This document shows positions 49,656-60,944 of a stretch of 64,000 bases of DNA, piece by piece. The notes beneath the pieces are model-generated. The model saw nothing but the letters and a program-made list of their open reading frames with translations, was not told the DNA's origin and did not search any database. The DNA comes from Cristatella mucedo (Eukaryota; Bryozoa; Phylactolaemata; Cristatellidae): the NCBI GenBank assembly GCA_009760855.2, contig WPIO01000124.1, positions 992,501 to 1,056,500 of the forward strand, written 5' to 3'. A program made the translations under genes and the position numbers. The first letter of the stretch is position 1, and the number at the start of each line of letters is the position of its first letter.

Positions 49656-51391
49656 GCGAGCGAGCGTCATTAAGAAGACTCGACGCTGACGTCACGTCGT
49701 CAGCCAGCCGGCTGGGTAAGCGCGCCTTGTCCGTGAGTTCGGCAAGCGCCAGCACTTACGTGGAGCACTGTGACGGTCATCCAAGCGACTGCTTATATCA
49801 GACGATACTTTCAAAACAGGACCGCAGCAAACTCGGTGGGGGTACCACAGTCAGCCGGCCATTTCGCGGCAGTCGCGAAATACCGCGACCGCTCCGCACT
49901 TTCGCCACGAGAAAGCACTCACGAAATATTAAGGGCGACACTTTCTCAAAGTCATTGGGTCAACAGAGGCCGGCTGATTAACTCTTTCCGGTTGATAAAC
50001 TCGATTCGCACCCGCGGCGCTTGCTAGAGAGCGCCGGCTCCGTCCCCGCCACTCTACCGACGGAGAACGCGCGCGAGAAGAAGAGGAGGCCCCGCTCCGG
50101 CGCACGACCTACGAACGAACACGCCAAGCCGACCTACGAACGAAGCCGATCCGATCCGTTTCCTCACGAATGCTAGGCTTCGGCGGTCGCCGGCCGGTCA
50201 TTAATCTGCTCTTGGCGGCGAAGGCACGGCTAATCTAGCAAATTACTATGGCGCCGCGGCTGGGCAACAGACGGATCGCGCGGGACACTGAGCTACGCCC
50301 GAAGCGCGGCGCCACCGCCGGAGCTGCCCACAATGAGCGGCGGCCAGCCCTGCTGCCCGCACAGCGCGAGCTCATTCGGTGCGCCGCCGAACGACCGAGC
50401 CCGATTGCGGAATTCGCGGAAGCTACGAGGGTCGAAGAGAGACCCTGGTCGCACGCGCGCGAACGATTTCGCTGCAGCTCCCGCGACCTCGGGCCGATCT
50501 ATATATACATACATATATATATACATGTGTACCCATGGCGAACCGGGGCGGTGTGAAGGGACGCCAACAGGGTTGGCTCGCTACTTACTGGTCTCTGCGC
50601 ATCCTCGTCCAACCACCAACAGGCACGTGAGAATTCGACAGCAGAACATTCCTATCTCCACGCGGCAGAGCGTCCGCCTCGTGGATGGAAAGCTGGTCTT
50701 CTAAATTGCGGACAGCCGGCCACAGCCGAGGCGCTACAAAGTCGACCCCTGCCCCGCGTGGTAATGATCTGGGGTAAAGGTCACCACAGCATCCAATGGA
50801 CGGCGGGGGTGACCGCCGGCGATGGATGTTAGTAGGGGGAATCGAACAGCGGTTCTAATAGCTCCCTTCGCCGGCCTGGCAGCCCTCAGACCGGCGGGCG
50901 CGTTACAGTTGGCGTAAAGGCGAACAGGAACCGCGTCAGCGAACGCGAAGTCGAGTCGCCCGCGCCGCGCCGCGCCGCGCCGCGAATCAGCTCCGCCCCT
51001 GCAAGTAGCCACCCGCTGACGCGCGGGCGGGCGGCGTGCGCGACGGCTGAACCGCAAGCTAGCCGCAGGCGACGCCAAGGGTCGGCGCTGGAGTTGCCGC
51101 GCGCGCCCGCGCGCGACGTTGCGAGCGGTCGGGACGCGACGGGAGTTGGCTGCGAAGAGGCGCGCACTCGACGTCGGGCCGGCGCGAGACGCGCCGCCGG
51201 AGCGCTCGCCGGTCGTAGCGCAGCGTCCGCAGTACGACCGCCGCCGGCCACGTTTACCTCCGCGCACGAAAAACAAATATACACCAATGTCAGGGCGAAA
51301 GTCGCGTTCATTATCGGGCGCCTCGGGTGGCGGTAGCCTGTCGCGCGGCCAGAAAAACGTCAAGCCGCCAGAAAAATGTCGAGCGCGAGCA
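49656..51391. other. CpG/GC-rich block
   Basis: GC-rich with very many CpGs, including (CGCCG)n-like words near 50965-50985 and a short (TA)n at 50503-50523. Long overlapping frames on both strands are Arg/Ala/Pro-rich and unrecognised. It looks like a CpG island. It is bordered on one side by a LINE-A tail and on the other by a LINE-B tail. Confidence 0.4.
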
Positions 51392-52215
51392 GCCTCTGTA
51401 ATGTTATGTAATGTAATGCATCTCCGTCTGTAACTCCACAGAGTCATAAAGACCAAGTGGGTGCTACGCAGGAGAGTTTTGTATAGCGCACTCACAGCCT
51501 TAGCGGCTTTCGGTACGCATTCGGTACCCAACAGACTTCGTCTCACGCAACGAAGAGAAAGTGGGAAGCATAGCAGAGTCCGGAGAGCATTGGAGGTAGT
51601 GAGTAGCATGGAAGCTGCCGCTCAGGACCGCTGAAAAGGATGAGCCATAGTCGGCAGTAGGAGAGTAGTTGTTGTTGCGTAAGAGTTGTGCAAGCGAGTT
51701 CCACAGTCTAGGACCTGCAGAGCTAAAGCTTCTGTCGCCAACGGTCTTTCAGCGGAGGAATGGAACAGCTAATTTATTGTCCACACAGGACCTGAGTTCG
51801 CGAAGAGGCTGAAACTGATGCAGCAGTTCAGCTAGGTACGAAGGAGCCAAGCCATGGCGGGCCTTGTGGGTCAGCATAAGAACTTTGCTCTGTATCACTT
51901 GATCAACCGGCAGCCATCCTAGCTCTTTTAGCAAAGGAGACACGTGCTCAAACCGCTGGGACTTGAAGACCAGCCTTGCAGCCATATTCATAGTCTGCTG
52001 CAGTGGCCTAATAGCTTTCTTTGGCAGCCCAGCCAAAAGGGAATTACAATATTCAAACCAAGACAGAACTAAGGTTAAATTTTTACAAGCAACTGTGGAG
52101 ACGGCTACTAATCTTGGATAGGGATCGGACGTGATGGCTAGCTGCAGAAGCAGTCTTCTGAATGAAGCTCTTAAAATTGAGGCAGCTGTCGAAAACGACA
52201 CCTAAATTTCGAGCC
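51392..52215 (-). mobile_element. LINE-B fragment with intact RT C-terminal frame
   Basis: The minus-strand frame at 51749-52201 (150 codons) contains FEYCNSLLAGLPKKAIRPLQ, HVSPLLKELGWLPVDQVIQS and YLAELLHQFQPLRELRSCVD. The remaining C-terminus and 3' UTR follow down to an ATGTA-type tail at 51392-51420. This is the best LINE-B reference in the window. Confidence 0.9.
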
Positions 52216-52529
52216 GGTAGGGCACTCGACGCCAGGTCGACGCTCGAACGGTGGCGAGTTCCGCGGGAATTCGCGGGAATTCGGTCGAGCTAGCTCTTCG
52301 AGCCGTTTCTGCGAGATCGCTACTCGCGAGCGATCGAGCGCAGCGTCCGTCAGGTACTGGCCGCCCCTCGAGTTGTCGAGTTACGTAAGTGTCGTTTTCG
52401 AGCCACCAGCTTCCTATCAAGAGCCACTTTTGGCACTCATCGACGCGCTTCTACTTCGAGGCTAATGATTCGAACTAACTCTCGTCTCTTATGTATTTAC
52501 GCACACGCATGCACTAACAAATGATAGCA
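52216..52529. other. GC-rich spacer
   Basis: No feature recognised beyond a duplicated 'cgcgggaattcg' near 52262-52282. Confidence 0.35.
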
Positions 52530-52635
52530 ATAATAATAATAAAAATAATAGTACATTTGATATAGCGCCCTCAGAGAACTCGATACAGAGACACAGATCT
52601 CTTTCTAGGCACTTTACATTTGCTGACCACACACA
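52530..52635 (-). mobile_element. LINE-A 3' end fragment
   Basis: (AAT)n-like start, then the reverse complement of the LINE-A hairpin and 'tttctaggcactttacattt'. A ~20-base insertion interrupts the hairpin region. Confidence 0.75.
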
Positions 52636-52696
52636 GAGGCAGGGCTCTTCCGGCTAAGGTACAATAATTTTTTTAAATATTTAAAATATAGGGTCT

Positions 52697-52702
52697 TATA
52701 TA

Positions 52703-52786
<84 letters not shown>

Positions 52787-52795
52787 GTATATATT
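52697..52795. repeat. (TA)n microsatellite
   Basis: About 95 bases of TA/ATG words. Confidence 0.97.
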
Positions 52796-52940
52796 CGTAC
52801 GGCGCCCCAAGAGAACTTAATCTTTATTCAGGCGCTTCGCATATGCCACAGGTTTCGAGCCCACGTACCTCGTTCGTCAAATGCGTTCACGTCGATCTGG
52901 GTCGTTTAAGGCTAGCACCTTCGAAGCATTGGCCTAGCCG
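52796..52940 (-). mobile_element. SINE-B copy, longer subfamily
   Basis: The tail ('gcgccccaagagaacttaat' on plus) is well kept. The tRNA-like head is more decayed and carries the same ~25-base insert as the copy at 48858. Confidence 0.65.
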
Positions 52941-52980
52941 CGATTAAGCCAAGGGGGCTATCCGACACGACCTCGCCGGT

Positions 52981-53012
52981 CGGTCTGGCGGGGCGGGGCG
53001 GGGCGGGGCGGG
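52981..53012. repeat. (GGGGC)n pentanucleotide run
   Basis: Five tandem ggcgg/gggcg units. Confidence 0.9.
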
Positions 53013-53148
53013 AAGCAAGCACAGCCCCCCTACCATCGCTACGCCCATTATGCAGTCGCAGTACGTGAGACGGTTTTGGTCAGAGACGGCTGTAAACTGG
53101 TCTCCTCGTCGCGCAAGTCGCCTCGGGCCCCGCACGCACGCTAACCGG

Positions 53149-53191
53149 CCACGCTAGCCCTCGCATTGAGCGGCGGCGAGGGCTAGCGTGG
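53149..53191. repeat. Perfect hairpin, 16-bp arms, 11-base loop
   Basis: Left arm 53149-53164 (ccacgctagccctcgc), right arm 53176-53191, exact reverse complement. It lies in GC-rich unique DNA with no adjacent gene. Confidence 0.9.
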
Positions 53192-53454
53192 TATACTGAG
53201 CCGTAGAGGAAGCACTTAGCTTTTCATCGGGTTCAAATTGCTCGCCTTTGCGGCGGCTTGTGCACGATGCGCCGGAAAACGCTCGACTTTCTCTCTCCAA
53301 TCTGGGCTCTCTGCGAGCGCAGCTCGAACGCTCTAATCCGCTAGACGCTAGACGGCCATCTCACCGCCACCGCCGCCTCGTCCGCCTGCCAGTCAGGTGG
53401 CTGCCGTCTGCAAAACTCGGGCCTTCTTAGATACGGTTACCGTTAGTTGCTAAT
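53192..53454. other. GC-rich unique DNA
   Basis: No feature supported. Confidence 0.35.
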
Positions 53455-53900
53455 ACACCGGTTGCCAAGGCCAAGCTGCCCACGCACTTGCAACGCGCAG
53501 ATCTGCAGATCACAGAGCACCGGCAGGTCTTCCTGCCTGAGCGGTGAGTCGCTCGAGCCGTTGCTGCACAGCTGTGCAGCAACGGCTCGCTTGTCTGTCG
53601 CGAACATCGCAATCGCCACCTCACGCCATTTCTGATGTCTATGCGGCATGTGCCGACTTGCCGTCGGCTCCCCGACGTAATGCACGCCAAGCTCAGGGTT
53701 CCGCCAGTCCCTTTTAGGCCACTTCCTTCTCTTGCTTTAGCCGGATACACGCCTACCTGCATACCTATCCAAACGGCTTGCTAACCAGGCTTCGCTTGCA
53801 CCGCCCGCTCTTTTAACTCAAGCCGTTCAACTGCGCCTCTGAGCTGTCTCGAATCCTCGGGAGACATCGCCATCAGTTTTTACGCCCCCAAAGCCCGATA
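53455..53900 (+). mobile_element. LINE-A fragment, decayed and GC-enriched
   Basis: The plus strand reads through the RT C-terminal region in broken frames (QLCSNGSLVCREH near 53570-53605, which corresponds to QNSAARLVCRERR in other copies), then 'cttttaggccacttccttct', and on to 'agccgttcaactgcgcctct'. It is richer in C and G than other LINE-A copies. It contains a perfect 36-bp palindrome. Confidence 0.65.
53554..53589. repeat. Perfect 36-bp palindrome
   Basis: The word cgagccgttgctgcacag is followed with no loop by its exact reverse complement. It lies inside a LINE-A remnant at the position normally encoding the QNSAARLV block. Confidence 0.95.
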
Positions 53901-54999
53901 CTCACAGCCGGTTAATGCTTCGGCCTTGACCCCTGATTCGAAGGCATTTAAAAGGACCGGCAAAAACCCTCCGGCTTCTCAAAGCGTTCGTTGCGTTCGG
54001 TGATAGTAAAACCGCGCCTTGCTAAATCACCCAGAAACGACTGCTCAGATAATTACTACTGTCGATTCTTGAATTAAAAAGTCGTCGTACCGCTTAAGCG
54101 ACGATCCATGGTTAGGCAACAAGTAAAAGAAGAAGCCGTGAAACAGGCAGTCAGCTGCGCTCCGACAGTTGAAGTGGACGCTTTGATCCGGGTAGCAATT
54201 GCACCATTGACCTCTGGCGGTGCGGTTCTTAGGCAGTCCCCGTTGCTGCGCGAGAGTCGTGGGTGCCGCGGCTGGTTTTATTTTCATGAGTCTACGGTTT
54301 ATTGAGGGTTATGGTTTAATGAGTTTACGTATTATGGATGGTGAGTAACGGCCTGGAGAGAGGGGGTACTGAGAACGCGGGCGCCCGGGAGAGTCAGCGG
54401 TCACGTGAGCCGTCGCGCTGCGAGCCCAAAGTCGCAGCTGTTCGTGGACATTCGGTGTTTCCGTATGTTTCGGCAAACGGGTACAGTTTGACACAATTAG
54501 CTTCGCCATTTGTACTGTTTGGGCTGCTCCAAGATGAACTAATCGGACGAATTCTCGTCGAAACCTTGAACTGATGATGTATCCTTGCTTCCGGTTGCTG
54601 CCACGGTCCGTGCCTCGGTTCGGCCTGCTCGCTGTGCCGCGCGTTAGCGCAGGCGTAGTGCACTCACCCCACGTCTGTGGCTCCGCGTGCCCAATCCCTC
54701 TTGCACCTTGGATTTCCTTCAATTTCAAAATAATAATAATAGTAATGCATTTGATACCAAGCGTCCGATGATGACAACGAAAAGGACATGTACACTTGAC
54801 CATCAGCGACACCCACTGTCGAGATAAAGTGCAGAACATCTTAAATGTCAAATAGGCGAGCGCCGCTATTCGGAACGTCACGGGTTTTTTTCGTGAGACA
54901 CGAAGAGCCTCTCGCGTATTCGGGCCGCTGCCGAGTAACAAAAACCGAGCAACTCTGAGGAACGCGGCAGGCGTCGTAGCAGCGGGAAAACCCCGTCGC
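53901..54999. other. Unique DNA, one short LINE-like tail
   Basis: A small (AAT)n with 'gcatttgatacca' at 54728-54765 may be a scrap of a LINE-A 3' end. The long minus-strand frame at 54309-54941 crosses it and is unrecognised. Confidence 0.35.
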
Positions 55000-56810
55000 C
55001 TTAGGGGATTTAACCTATCCTTTTGCGGCGCAGTTCCAAGCGGTTTTACACCATTGCTATCCGTGGCCAGGCTGGAGTACGTACGCCAGCTGTGCCTCGC
55101 TGCTGAGCCGCGGCGGTAAATACCTTCCGCTCCTCACAGGCTGAAGTAATTGCCGCGCGACTAGGCTATGCCGACCTGGCTAAACAGCTGCACGGCCGAG
55201 GTCGGCAATGATTGAAGCCGTCCAGTCGGCCGCTCTCACGCCGCCGTCGCCGCACTCGCTAGCGCTCCGGTCAGGGAAGTCGAAGATAAGTCTTCCAGCC
55301 ACCCTATCGCACCCGGCTGACCGACAAAACCCGAATCGTCCTCCCCGCTCGTGCCTTTGCCGTGGACGACGGGCAACGACGAGGAGGAATAGCGCTGTCT
55401 AGCATTGTTCGGAGTCAGCTACGAAGCACGAAGTCAGCTTTGCATCTCTCATCTGCATCGTCCGATCGCATCGGTCGCTCTCCGAAGCGATCGTATTTGC
55501 GTCGTCGCGAACGTCTCGACCGGCGCGCGCTAAGCGACCGAGAATCGCTTTGCCCGAAAGCGTTTGCTTTCAGCCTGCACTTCGACTCGCGGCGTCCGAG
55601 GCGACGACGACGACGCCTGGGCAACTTGAATGTCGAACTCGCTGAGCCACCGCCGCTGCTGCTGCCAGGTGCTCGCTTCGACGTGGGCTGCCGTAGGGCG
55701 CGGCGGCGACGACGCCGGTGACGCGGCGCCGCGCCACGTTTACGACCCGGGGAATCGCGGTCCCGCGACGGCAGCGGCGGCCGCGCGGCGAGCGGCTGAA
55801 GCGCACCGCCCGAAAGGCCTCCGAGCGCCGGTCGCCGAGCGCGGCGCCGCCGTGCCGGCCGCCACACCGGCGGCGCGGCGGCCGGTGTCGGGTTTCGGGT
55901 AATGACGACGATTTCCTCCACACTTAAGTGCTACGGGCAGGAGCGGGAGCTGACCGCCTGCAGGCGCGCCGAGCGCCGATCTGAGCCAAGAGAGGCATGC
56001 TGGGAGTGGGAGCCGGCGGCGGGCGGCGGCGGCGGGCGGCGGCGCTTATCAGCTTTCGATGAGCTTTCCAGCCAGGCAGCCAGCAGTTTATCGCGTCTGC
56101 CGCGAGATGCGCCCGCCGCTCTACGTTTCCGGCCCGCTCGAGTGCAGAAAAGTCAAATGCTTCTGCTGGGCACTGCGTGGCTCCGTTTGGGCGCTCGCTC
56201 GCTCGCTCGACGAAGTGACGAAACCGGCGGCGCCCGCAGCTCCGGCCGCCGCCAGATCGACTGCTTCGCCATCGGCGGTGACGGATCGGCGCGCTGCTAT
56301 CGGTCGAAGAGCTTCTGCAATCGGCGCCTCGAGTGCTGCTCGAGCCTGCGCAGGGAAGGAGGGCCGGCTAAGAGCTCTGGTCCCACTTGGACCGACCTGC
56401 AGGGCGGCGCCCGTCGGGCAGCGCGGCCGCCCGCAAGGCGCCGCCCTTCACCTTTCCATGATAGGGTGGCTCCGGTCCGGCCGAGGGCCGGCACCCTCCT
56501 TAGCTTAATGTATTGCCTTCGTTATTTTTATCAATTCAGGCTTCGCTTGTGGATGCGATAGTTTTTTCATTGGCTTCTGAACTTTGCCGCATGAACGAGG
56601 CCGACGATCCGAAGACTAGGAGCAGCTATAGCTGTAGATTTCAAAAGGCTCGCGGCGCACGAACGCAGCGCGCGCGGGAGACGAGCGAGAGGCTGCGAGA
56701 GGCGCGTCCCAGGCGATGGCCAGATAGGGGGGGGGGGGCCGCACAGCAACGTGGGACAGCGCTTACCTCCATTTATACCGAGCCTCTGGGGAAAAAAGTG
56801 ATTCCGTGAC
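55000..56810. other. CpG/GC-rich block
   Basis: Extremely CpG-rich with (CGACGA)n and (GGCGGC)n words, and overlapping frames up to 219 codons (plus 55902-56561) that are Arg/Ala-rich and unrecognised. An eleven-base G run lies near 56728-56738. It resembles a CpG island. It abuts a LINE-B copy at 56815. Confidence 0.4.
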
Positions 56811-56814
56811 CCGT

Positions 56815-57690
56815 GGGATCAGCTGCCACTTCTCTGCTGATGATACCCAACTGGAATATTCGTTTAAACCGTCGGAATCTACTGCGGCGACTGATTACTC
56901 GATGCTTGCCCTGCAGACATTTGAACCCGGACTTCGGCCAATGTCCATAAACTAAGCGACGATAAAACCTTACTATTACTCATTGGATACGCCAAGCGTG
57001 AGGCTGGACAAAGAGACTATGCTCTTCGAAAAGGTTATGCTGCTGTGCGACCGTCACCACGTGCTCGGAATTTAGATTTCCTGTTTGACAACTGCCTAAA
57101 TGTTGAGAATTTCCCTAAGAAGATTGCCTCCGCAGCTAGCAATCGCGTCCGATCTCTATCTAAGATTAGGGGCTGTCTACCAGAGTTGCTTGCAACAAAT
57201 TTAACTAGACCGCCGGTACTGTCTAGGCTGGATTATTGCTAGATTTGCCATTTTGGCTGGGCTAGCAAAAAATGCCATCAGGGTACTTCAGCTGGCAATG
57301 ACTATGGCTGCAAAGGTAGTTAGAAAGTCTCACAGGTTCAGCCGCGTATCTCCTATTCTGAAGCAGCTGCAATTGCTCACGGTTAAACAATGTACACAGA
57401 GTAAAGTTCTTACGCTGACCCACAAAGCCCGCCATAGCTTGGCGCACATCCAATCGTAAATAATACACACACCTAGCTGAGCTGCTGAACCAGTTTCAGC
57501 CTCCTCACGCCCCTAGGTCATCTGTGCATGTCAATTAGCTGTTCCGTTCCCTACACCGAATGACTGTTGTCAACAGAAGCTTTCGCTCCGCATGTCCTAG
57601 ACTGTGGAACTCACTTCCACAATTCTTACACACCGACATAAACTCTCCTGCTGCTGAGTGTGGCACGTCCTTTAAGCCACCGTGAACTGC
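56815..57690 (+). mobile_element. LINE-B fragment with RT core
   Basis: The plus strand starts inside the RT with a catalytic-like FSADDTQLEYSF (about 56830-56870). It continues through LDFLFDNCLNVENFPKKIAS (near 57060-57120), RLDYC, a block of KNAIRVLQLAMTMAAKVVRK (57265-57325) and LKQLQLLTVKQCTQSKVLTL, then a broken C-terminus to about 57690. Stops in all frames. It is the only LINE-B copy here that retains the catalytic box. Confidence 0.8.
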
Positions 57691-57774
57691 TACTTTCCAT
57701 GCTACTTACTTCCTCGACTGGCCCTCGACTCAGCTATTCGTCTAATTTTCTCTTTGTTGTGTAAGTTAAAGTAA

Positions 57775-57945
57775 ACGACTGGGTGGGCAGTGGCATTATT
57801 CCATTAGGTGAGTTGCTGGCTCTTCACAGTTTAAATCCTGTAGTGGGGGGATTCTTTGTTGCCAATTTGCAAGCGGTGGTGATAGCCATCAAGGCTCTTC
57901 TGCCGCTGTACAAAACGATGCTTTTCAATCAGCTAGTGTGTGCGA
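57775..57945 (+). mobile_element. SINE-A copy, degenerate head
   Basis: The body ('gcaagcggtggtgatagcca', 'aaggctcttctgccgctgta') and the tail ('ttcaatcagctagtg') match the 12255 copy. The tRNA-like head is decayed ('gcattattccattaggtgag'). Confidence 0.7.
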
Positions 57946-58199
57946 GCGTACTAAAAGCCGCCTGGGCTCTGAGTTCTCCATAGAAAACTCCTACTTAGTC
58001 CCTGGCCCTTTATAGAGTTACAGACAGAGACATATTACATTTCGTTACTAAATGAATTATCAACAACAACAGCACATGTGCTTTTTGGAGCTGTCAATAC
58101 AAATTTTCCCACGCTAGCCGAGACTTTAGCACGCGTGGGATCGTAAAAACCTTCTTATTACGCGAATTAATTTACAGAAACAGCAGCTAGGGCCATACT
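57946..58199. other. Unique DNA
   Basis: Nothing recognised. Confidence 0.4.
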
Positions 58200-58691
58200 G
58201 TGAGGAGTCATTCGGCTTGGACACAGACGTATGCATGCACTCAGAAGAAAAGAGAAGAGAGGAAAGCAGATGACGGACAAGGAACGTCGGCCTCGGCCGA
58301 CTGGCGGATACGGTTGCATTTGGCGCCGAAATTTGCTATTCACTCTCACTCACGAGCTCGTATACCGGGATACGGCTCGAGCCTGTACGTGGCAATTTTG
58401 AAGTTGAAGCTGCCAGCCCCAATGTTAGATGTGACTGGCTGCGAAATTCTGTCGGTCGGCGCTCTATCCGACGGCCTCCGGTCGTTCCCTATTGAAATTA
58501 GAAAAGGAGAAACGCAACTAATCGACTTTACGATCTCGGTGCACTGCCTGTTGCAGGGAAGTGCAGCCCGAGCCGACCTCGCTTTTATCAACAATGCAAT
58601 TTCTGATCCGGGCGGTCACTCGGGGCCAGTCCGTCTGGTGCAAGACCTCTCGGGAGAACTCCTCAAGCAGACCGTTAATCTCATTAGATAA
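58200..58691 (+). CDS. Unrecognised open frame of 163 codons
   Basis: The plus-strand frame becomes protein-like from about 58390, with LDVTGCEILSVGALSDGLRS, then PIEIRKGETQLIDFTISVHC and DLSGELLKQTVNLIR before a TAA. A possible acceptor (GAAGCTGCCAG) lies near 58418. No family was recognised. A competing minus frame (58518-58709) is shorter. It could be a terminal exon or chance. Confidence 0.25.
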   Translation: MRSHSAWTQTYACTQKKREERKADDGQGTSASADWRIRLHLAPKFAIHSHSRARIPGYGSSLYVAILKLKLPAPMLDVTGCEILSVGALSDGLRSFPIEIRKGETQLIDFTISVHCLLQGSAARADLAFINNAISDPGGHSGPVRLVQDLSGELLKQTVNLIR

Positions 58692-59454
58692 GTTACCGAA
58701 TGAGCTCAAATAGTGTTATGTGCATTGTCCAAACTATTATTTCGAGAGGATCGTCAATGATCGGTTAAGACACAGAAGGGACTAGCCGCACCTGCTGCCT
58801 CAACAGGCGAAGGTTAAGGCTTAACGTCGTCACGAATTCATAACCTCATAGGACCGGTCGCATCGCAAGGCTGCCGAGTCGACGGATATCATTGGGATAA
58901 ATAGCTAATCAATTGCGGCAAGCTCAGTTAATCTAATGGAAGCCTCGTGATTGATTGAAAGTTCGGTGCTTCCCCGCAGCCTTCCAACCGTCCTGGCCAA
59001 TGTACACTAATTGCTTTCACTAAAGCGAAATGTCGTGGGCGCCTTTTGTAACGCGATTAATGGGGACCCGCTGACGAATTAGCATATCTGAAATGTAGCA
59101 CGGTTGGACGCACGGAGGCGCCCGTTGCACTGTTGTTCCTCATGTAGGCTATGCATGCGGACAAAAGGAAGGAAAATGGACATCGCGGTTATTGAAAAAG
59201 TTCTCGAATTCTCGCCTTTGAAGCAGCATCTTACCTGGTGAGGCACGCGGTCATCAGACTCTACTATAGGCACAGAATCGTGCAGGAATGTAACAGCCGG
59301 GCTCTCCAATCGTGCATTGAATGCGTTCGTTAAAGACCGAGCCCAAGTCATTCGTAAAATACGGTCACCGAAAGGCAAAAAGGTGCAGACGTTTCTTTCT
59401 TGTCGCTTCCTTCCTCACTTTCTCGCATTTTTCCGTGCATCTAGCCAAATATAT
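58692..59454. other. Unique DNA
   Basis: No gene, repeat or RNA supported. Confidence 0.4.
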
Positions 59455-59590
59455 ATTTAGCTGATTCAACGGCCTCATTTTTATAGCGGCAGAAGAGCCT
59501 CAACGGCTCTTCCTGCTGCTTGCAGTGGACAATAAAGGGATCGCCCACTGATGGACTCGAACCCGCGTGCCGAATAGTGAAGAGCGAGCG
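59455..59590 (-). mobile_element. SINE-A copy, head truncated by a repeat
   Basis: The tail ('tagctgattcaacggcctca' on plus), the central block and the B box ('ggactcgaacccgcgtgcc') are clear. The A-box end is replaced by (CTC)n. Confidence 0.75.
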
Positions 59591-59690
59591 CCTCCTCCTC
59601 CTCCTCCTCCTCCTCCTCCTCCTCCTCCTCCTCCTTACCTCCTTACCTCCTTGCATCCTCCTTACCTCCTTACCTCTTGGGCTCCAGACC
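59588..59690. repeat. (CTC)n and 'ttacctcc' repeats
   Basis: (CTC)n at 59590-59632, then several copies of ctccttac(ct). Poly-Leu, poly-Pro and poly-Arg frames here are repeat translation. Confidence 0.95.
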
Positions 59691-60436
59691 CAGGGGCTAT
59701 ACCCAGGCTCATTCCAAGGGCCGACGCCAGCTACTTGGCGCTCTGCACCCACTTTCGCTTTACTTTAGTAATAGCGTCTCCTGAATGCTGAGCATTTGCT
59801 GCACTATGCACATCTTTCCCGGCCCACATCCGTGCTTGATGAGGGAAAGTTAGACGCCTGCTGAGCCGCTGAGCGCAGCAGTCAGCTGTAACTAAAGTTA
59901 AGGATCGTGAATAGAATCGTGGGAGTGACCTCTTAAAAAGTGCTGCCAGCTGAGCGTTTACCTGTCAGTGTCTATGGCAGAGAAGTGGGTTCGCTGTAAG
60001 CTAGCTCTGGCACCTAGCCACTGCTTCGAAAGCCCAATCGTACAGACCTGCCGAGACGGGATTTTCAGCATCGTGTTGCAGATATCCGCAGGCCAGCATA
60101 CACGTTCTGGCTTTTCGACCGACGAAAATGTCCACAAAGGAGAGCTACACGAAAACTGGTGCTTGCTAGTACACGATGTCAATGTCTTTCACCGTATGCA
60201 CGGTTGATGACTTGAGACTAAGGCAAAACTGAACGAAACTCACTCGAAGCAGAGATCAGGCTATTATGAAGCAAGGCTCCGGGTCATCAGCTCTGCAGCT
60301 GCTAACGGAGGGGTCAGCAATTGTGCACCCAAGCTTAGGTTCTGACAGTACCCCTTCCCTCACCTCTGGCAACCTATCAGCTGACAGACTGAGCACAGCG
60401 GCTTGCCGAATCTTATGATAGACAAGATCACGCGAC
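59691..60436. other. Unique DNA containing one copy of a duplicated segment
   Basis: Apart from the ~130-base segment annotated separately, nothing recognised. Confidence 0.4.
60058..60192. repeat. Duplicated ~130-base segment, copy 1
   Basis: From 'gggattttcagcatcgtgt' to 'gatgtcaatgtcttt', about 94% identical by eye to 60945-61073. It lies in otherwise unique sequence. A minus-strand frame through it encodes words such as SSVEKPERVCWPADICNTML, which I do not recognise. Confidence 0.9.
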
Positions 60437-60920
60437 ATAATAATAATAATAATACTAATAATAATGATAATGCACTTGATAAAGCACCTTCAGAGAATTC
60501 AATCTCTTTCTGGGCGCTTTACATTTGCTGCAAATGGAAACGCGATTGAATGGTGAGTAATATCATGCTTGATAAACAAAAAAAATGAATAACATGGTTA
60601 GGGGTGACATGAACAGGGTCAGCTTGCAAATGTGGTTAGTGGCAGCATGCACAGTGTCAGCATGCATGAGCACATGAAGGACGAATCACAGGGACCCACT
60701 AAATGCTGTCCTAAATAGGTGTGTTTTTTAAGTTCTTTTTAAATGTGGTCAAGTTAGGGGATTTTCTGACGCAAGTCGGGAGTGAGTTCCAGGCTTTGGG
60801 AGCATATGAACTAAATGCACGGTCTCCAAAAAAGATTTGAGGTTTGTACGAGGTATAAGGTAAACCGTTTGATTCCGGAAAGTGGGTGGTACGATGCTTG
60901 GCCTGATGGGGGAGTAGATC
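60437..60920 (-). mobile_element. LINE-A, 3' part of an interrupted copy
   Basis: Minus-strand C-terminal frame (SYAPKAWNSLPTCVRKSP) followed by the 3' UTR and (ATT)n tail at 60437-60470. It ends at 'ggggagtagatct', exactly where the 5' part resumes at 61853 ('ctgagagataggctggagct'). Confidence 0.9.
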
Positions 60921-60944
60921 TTTGGGATTGCTAAAAATGGGATT

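Noticed and set aside
50734-51609. 291-codon minus-strand frame
   Set aside because: It fuses the 3' UTR of a LINE-B copy with unrelated GC-rich sequence, so it cannot be one gene.
55902-56561. 219-codon plus-strand frame
   Set aside because: Arg/Ala/Ser-rich frame in a CpG-dense block where most frames on both strands are open because stop codons are AT-rich. No domain or splice support.
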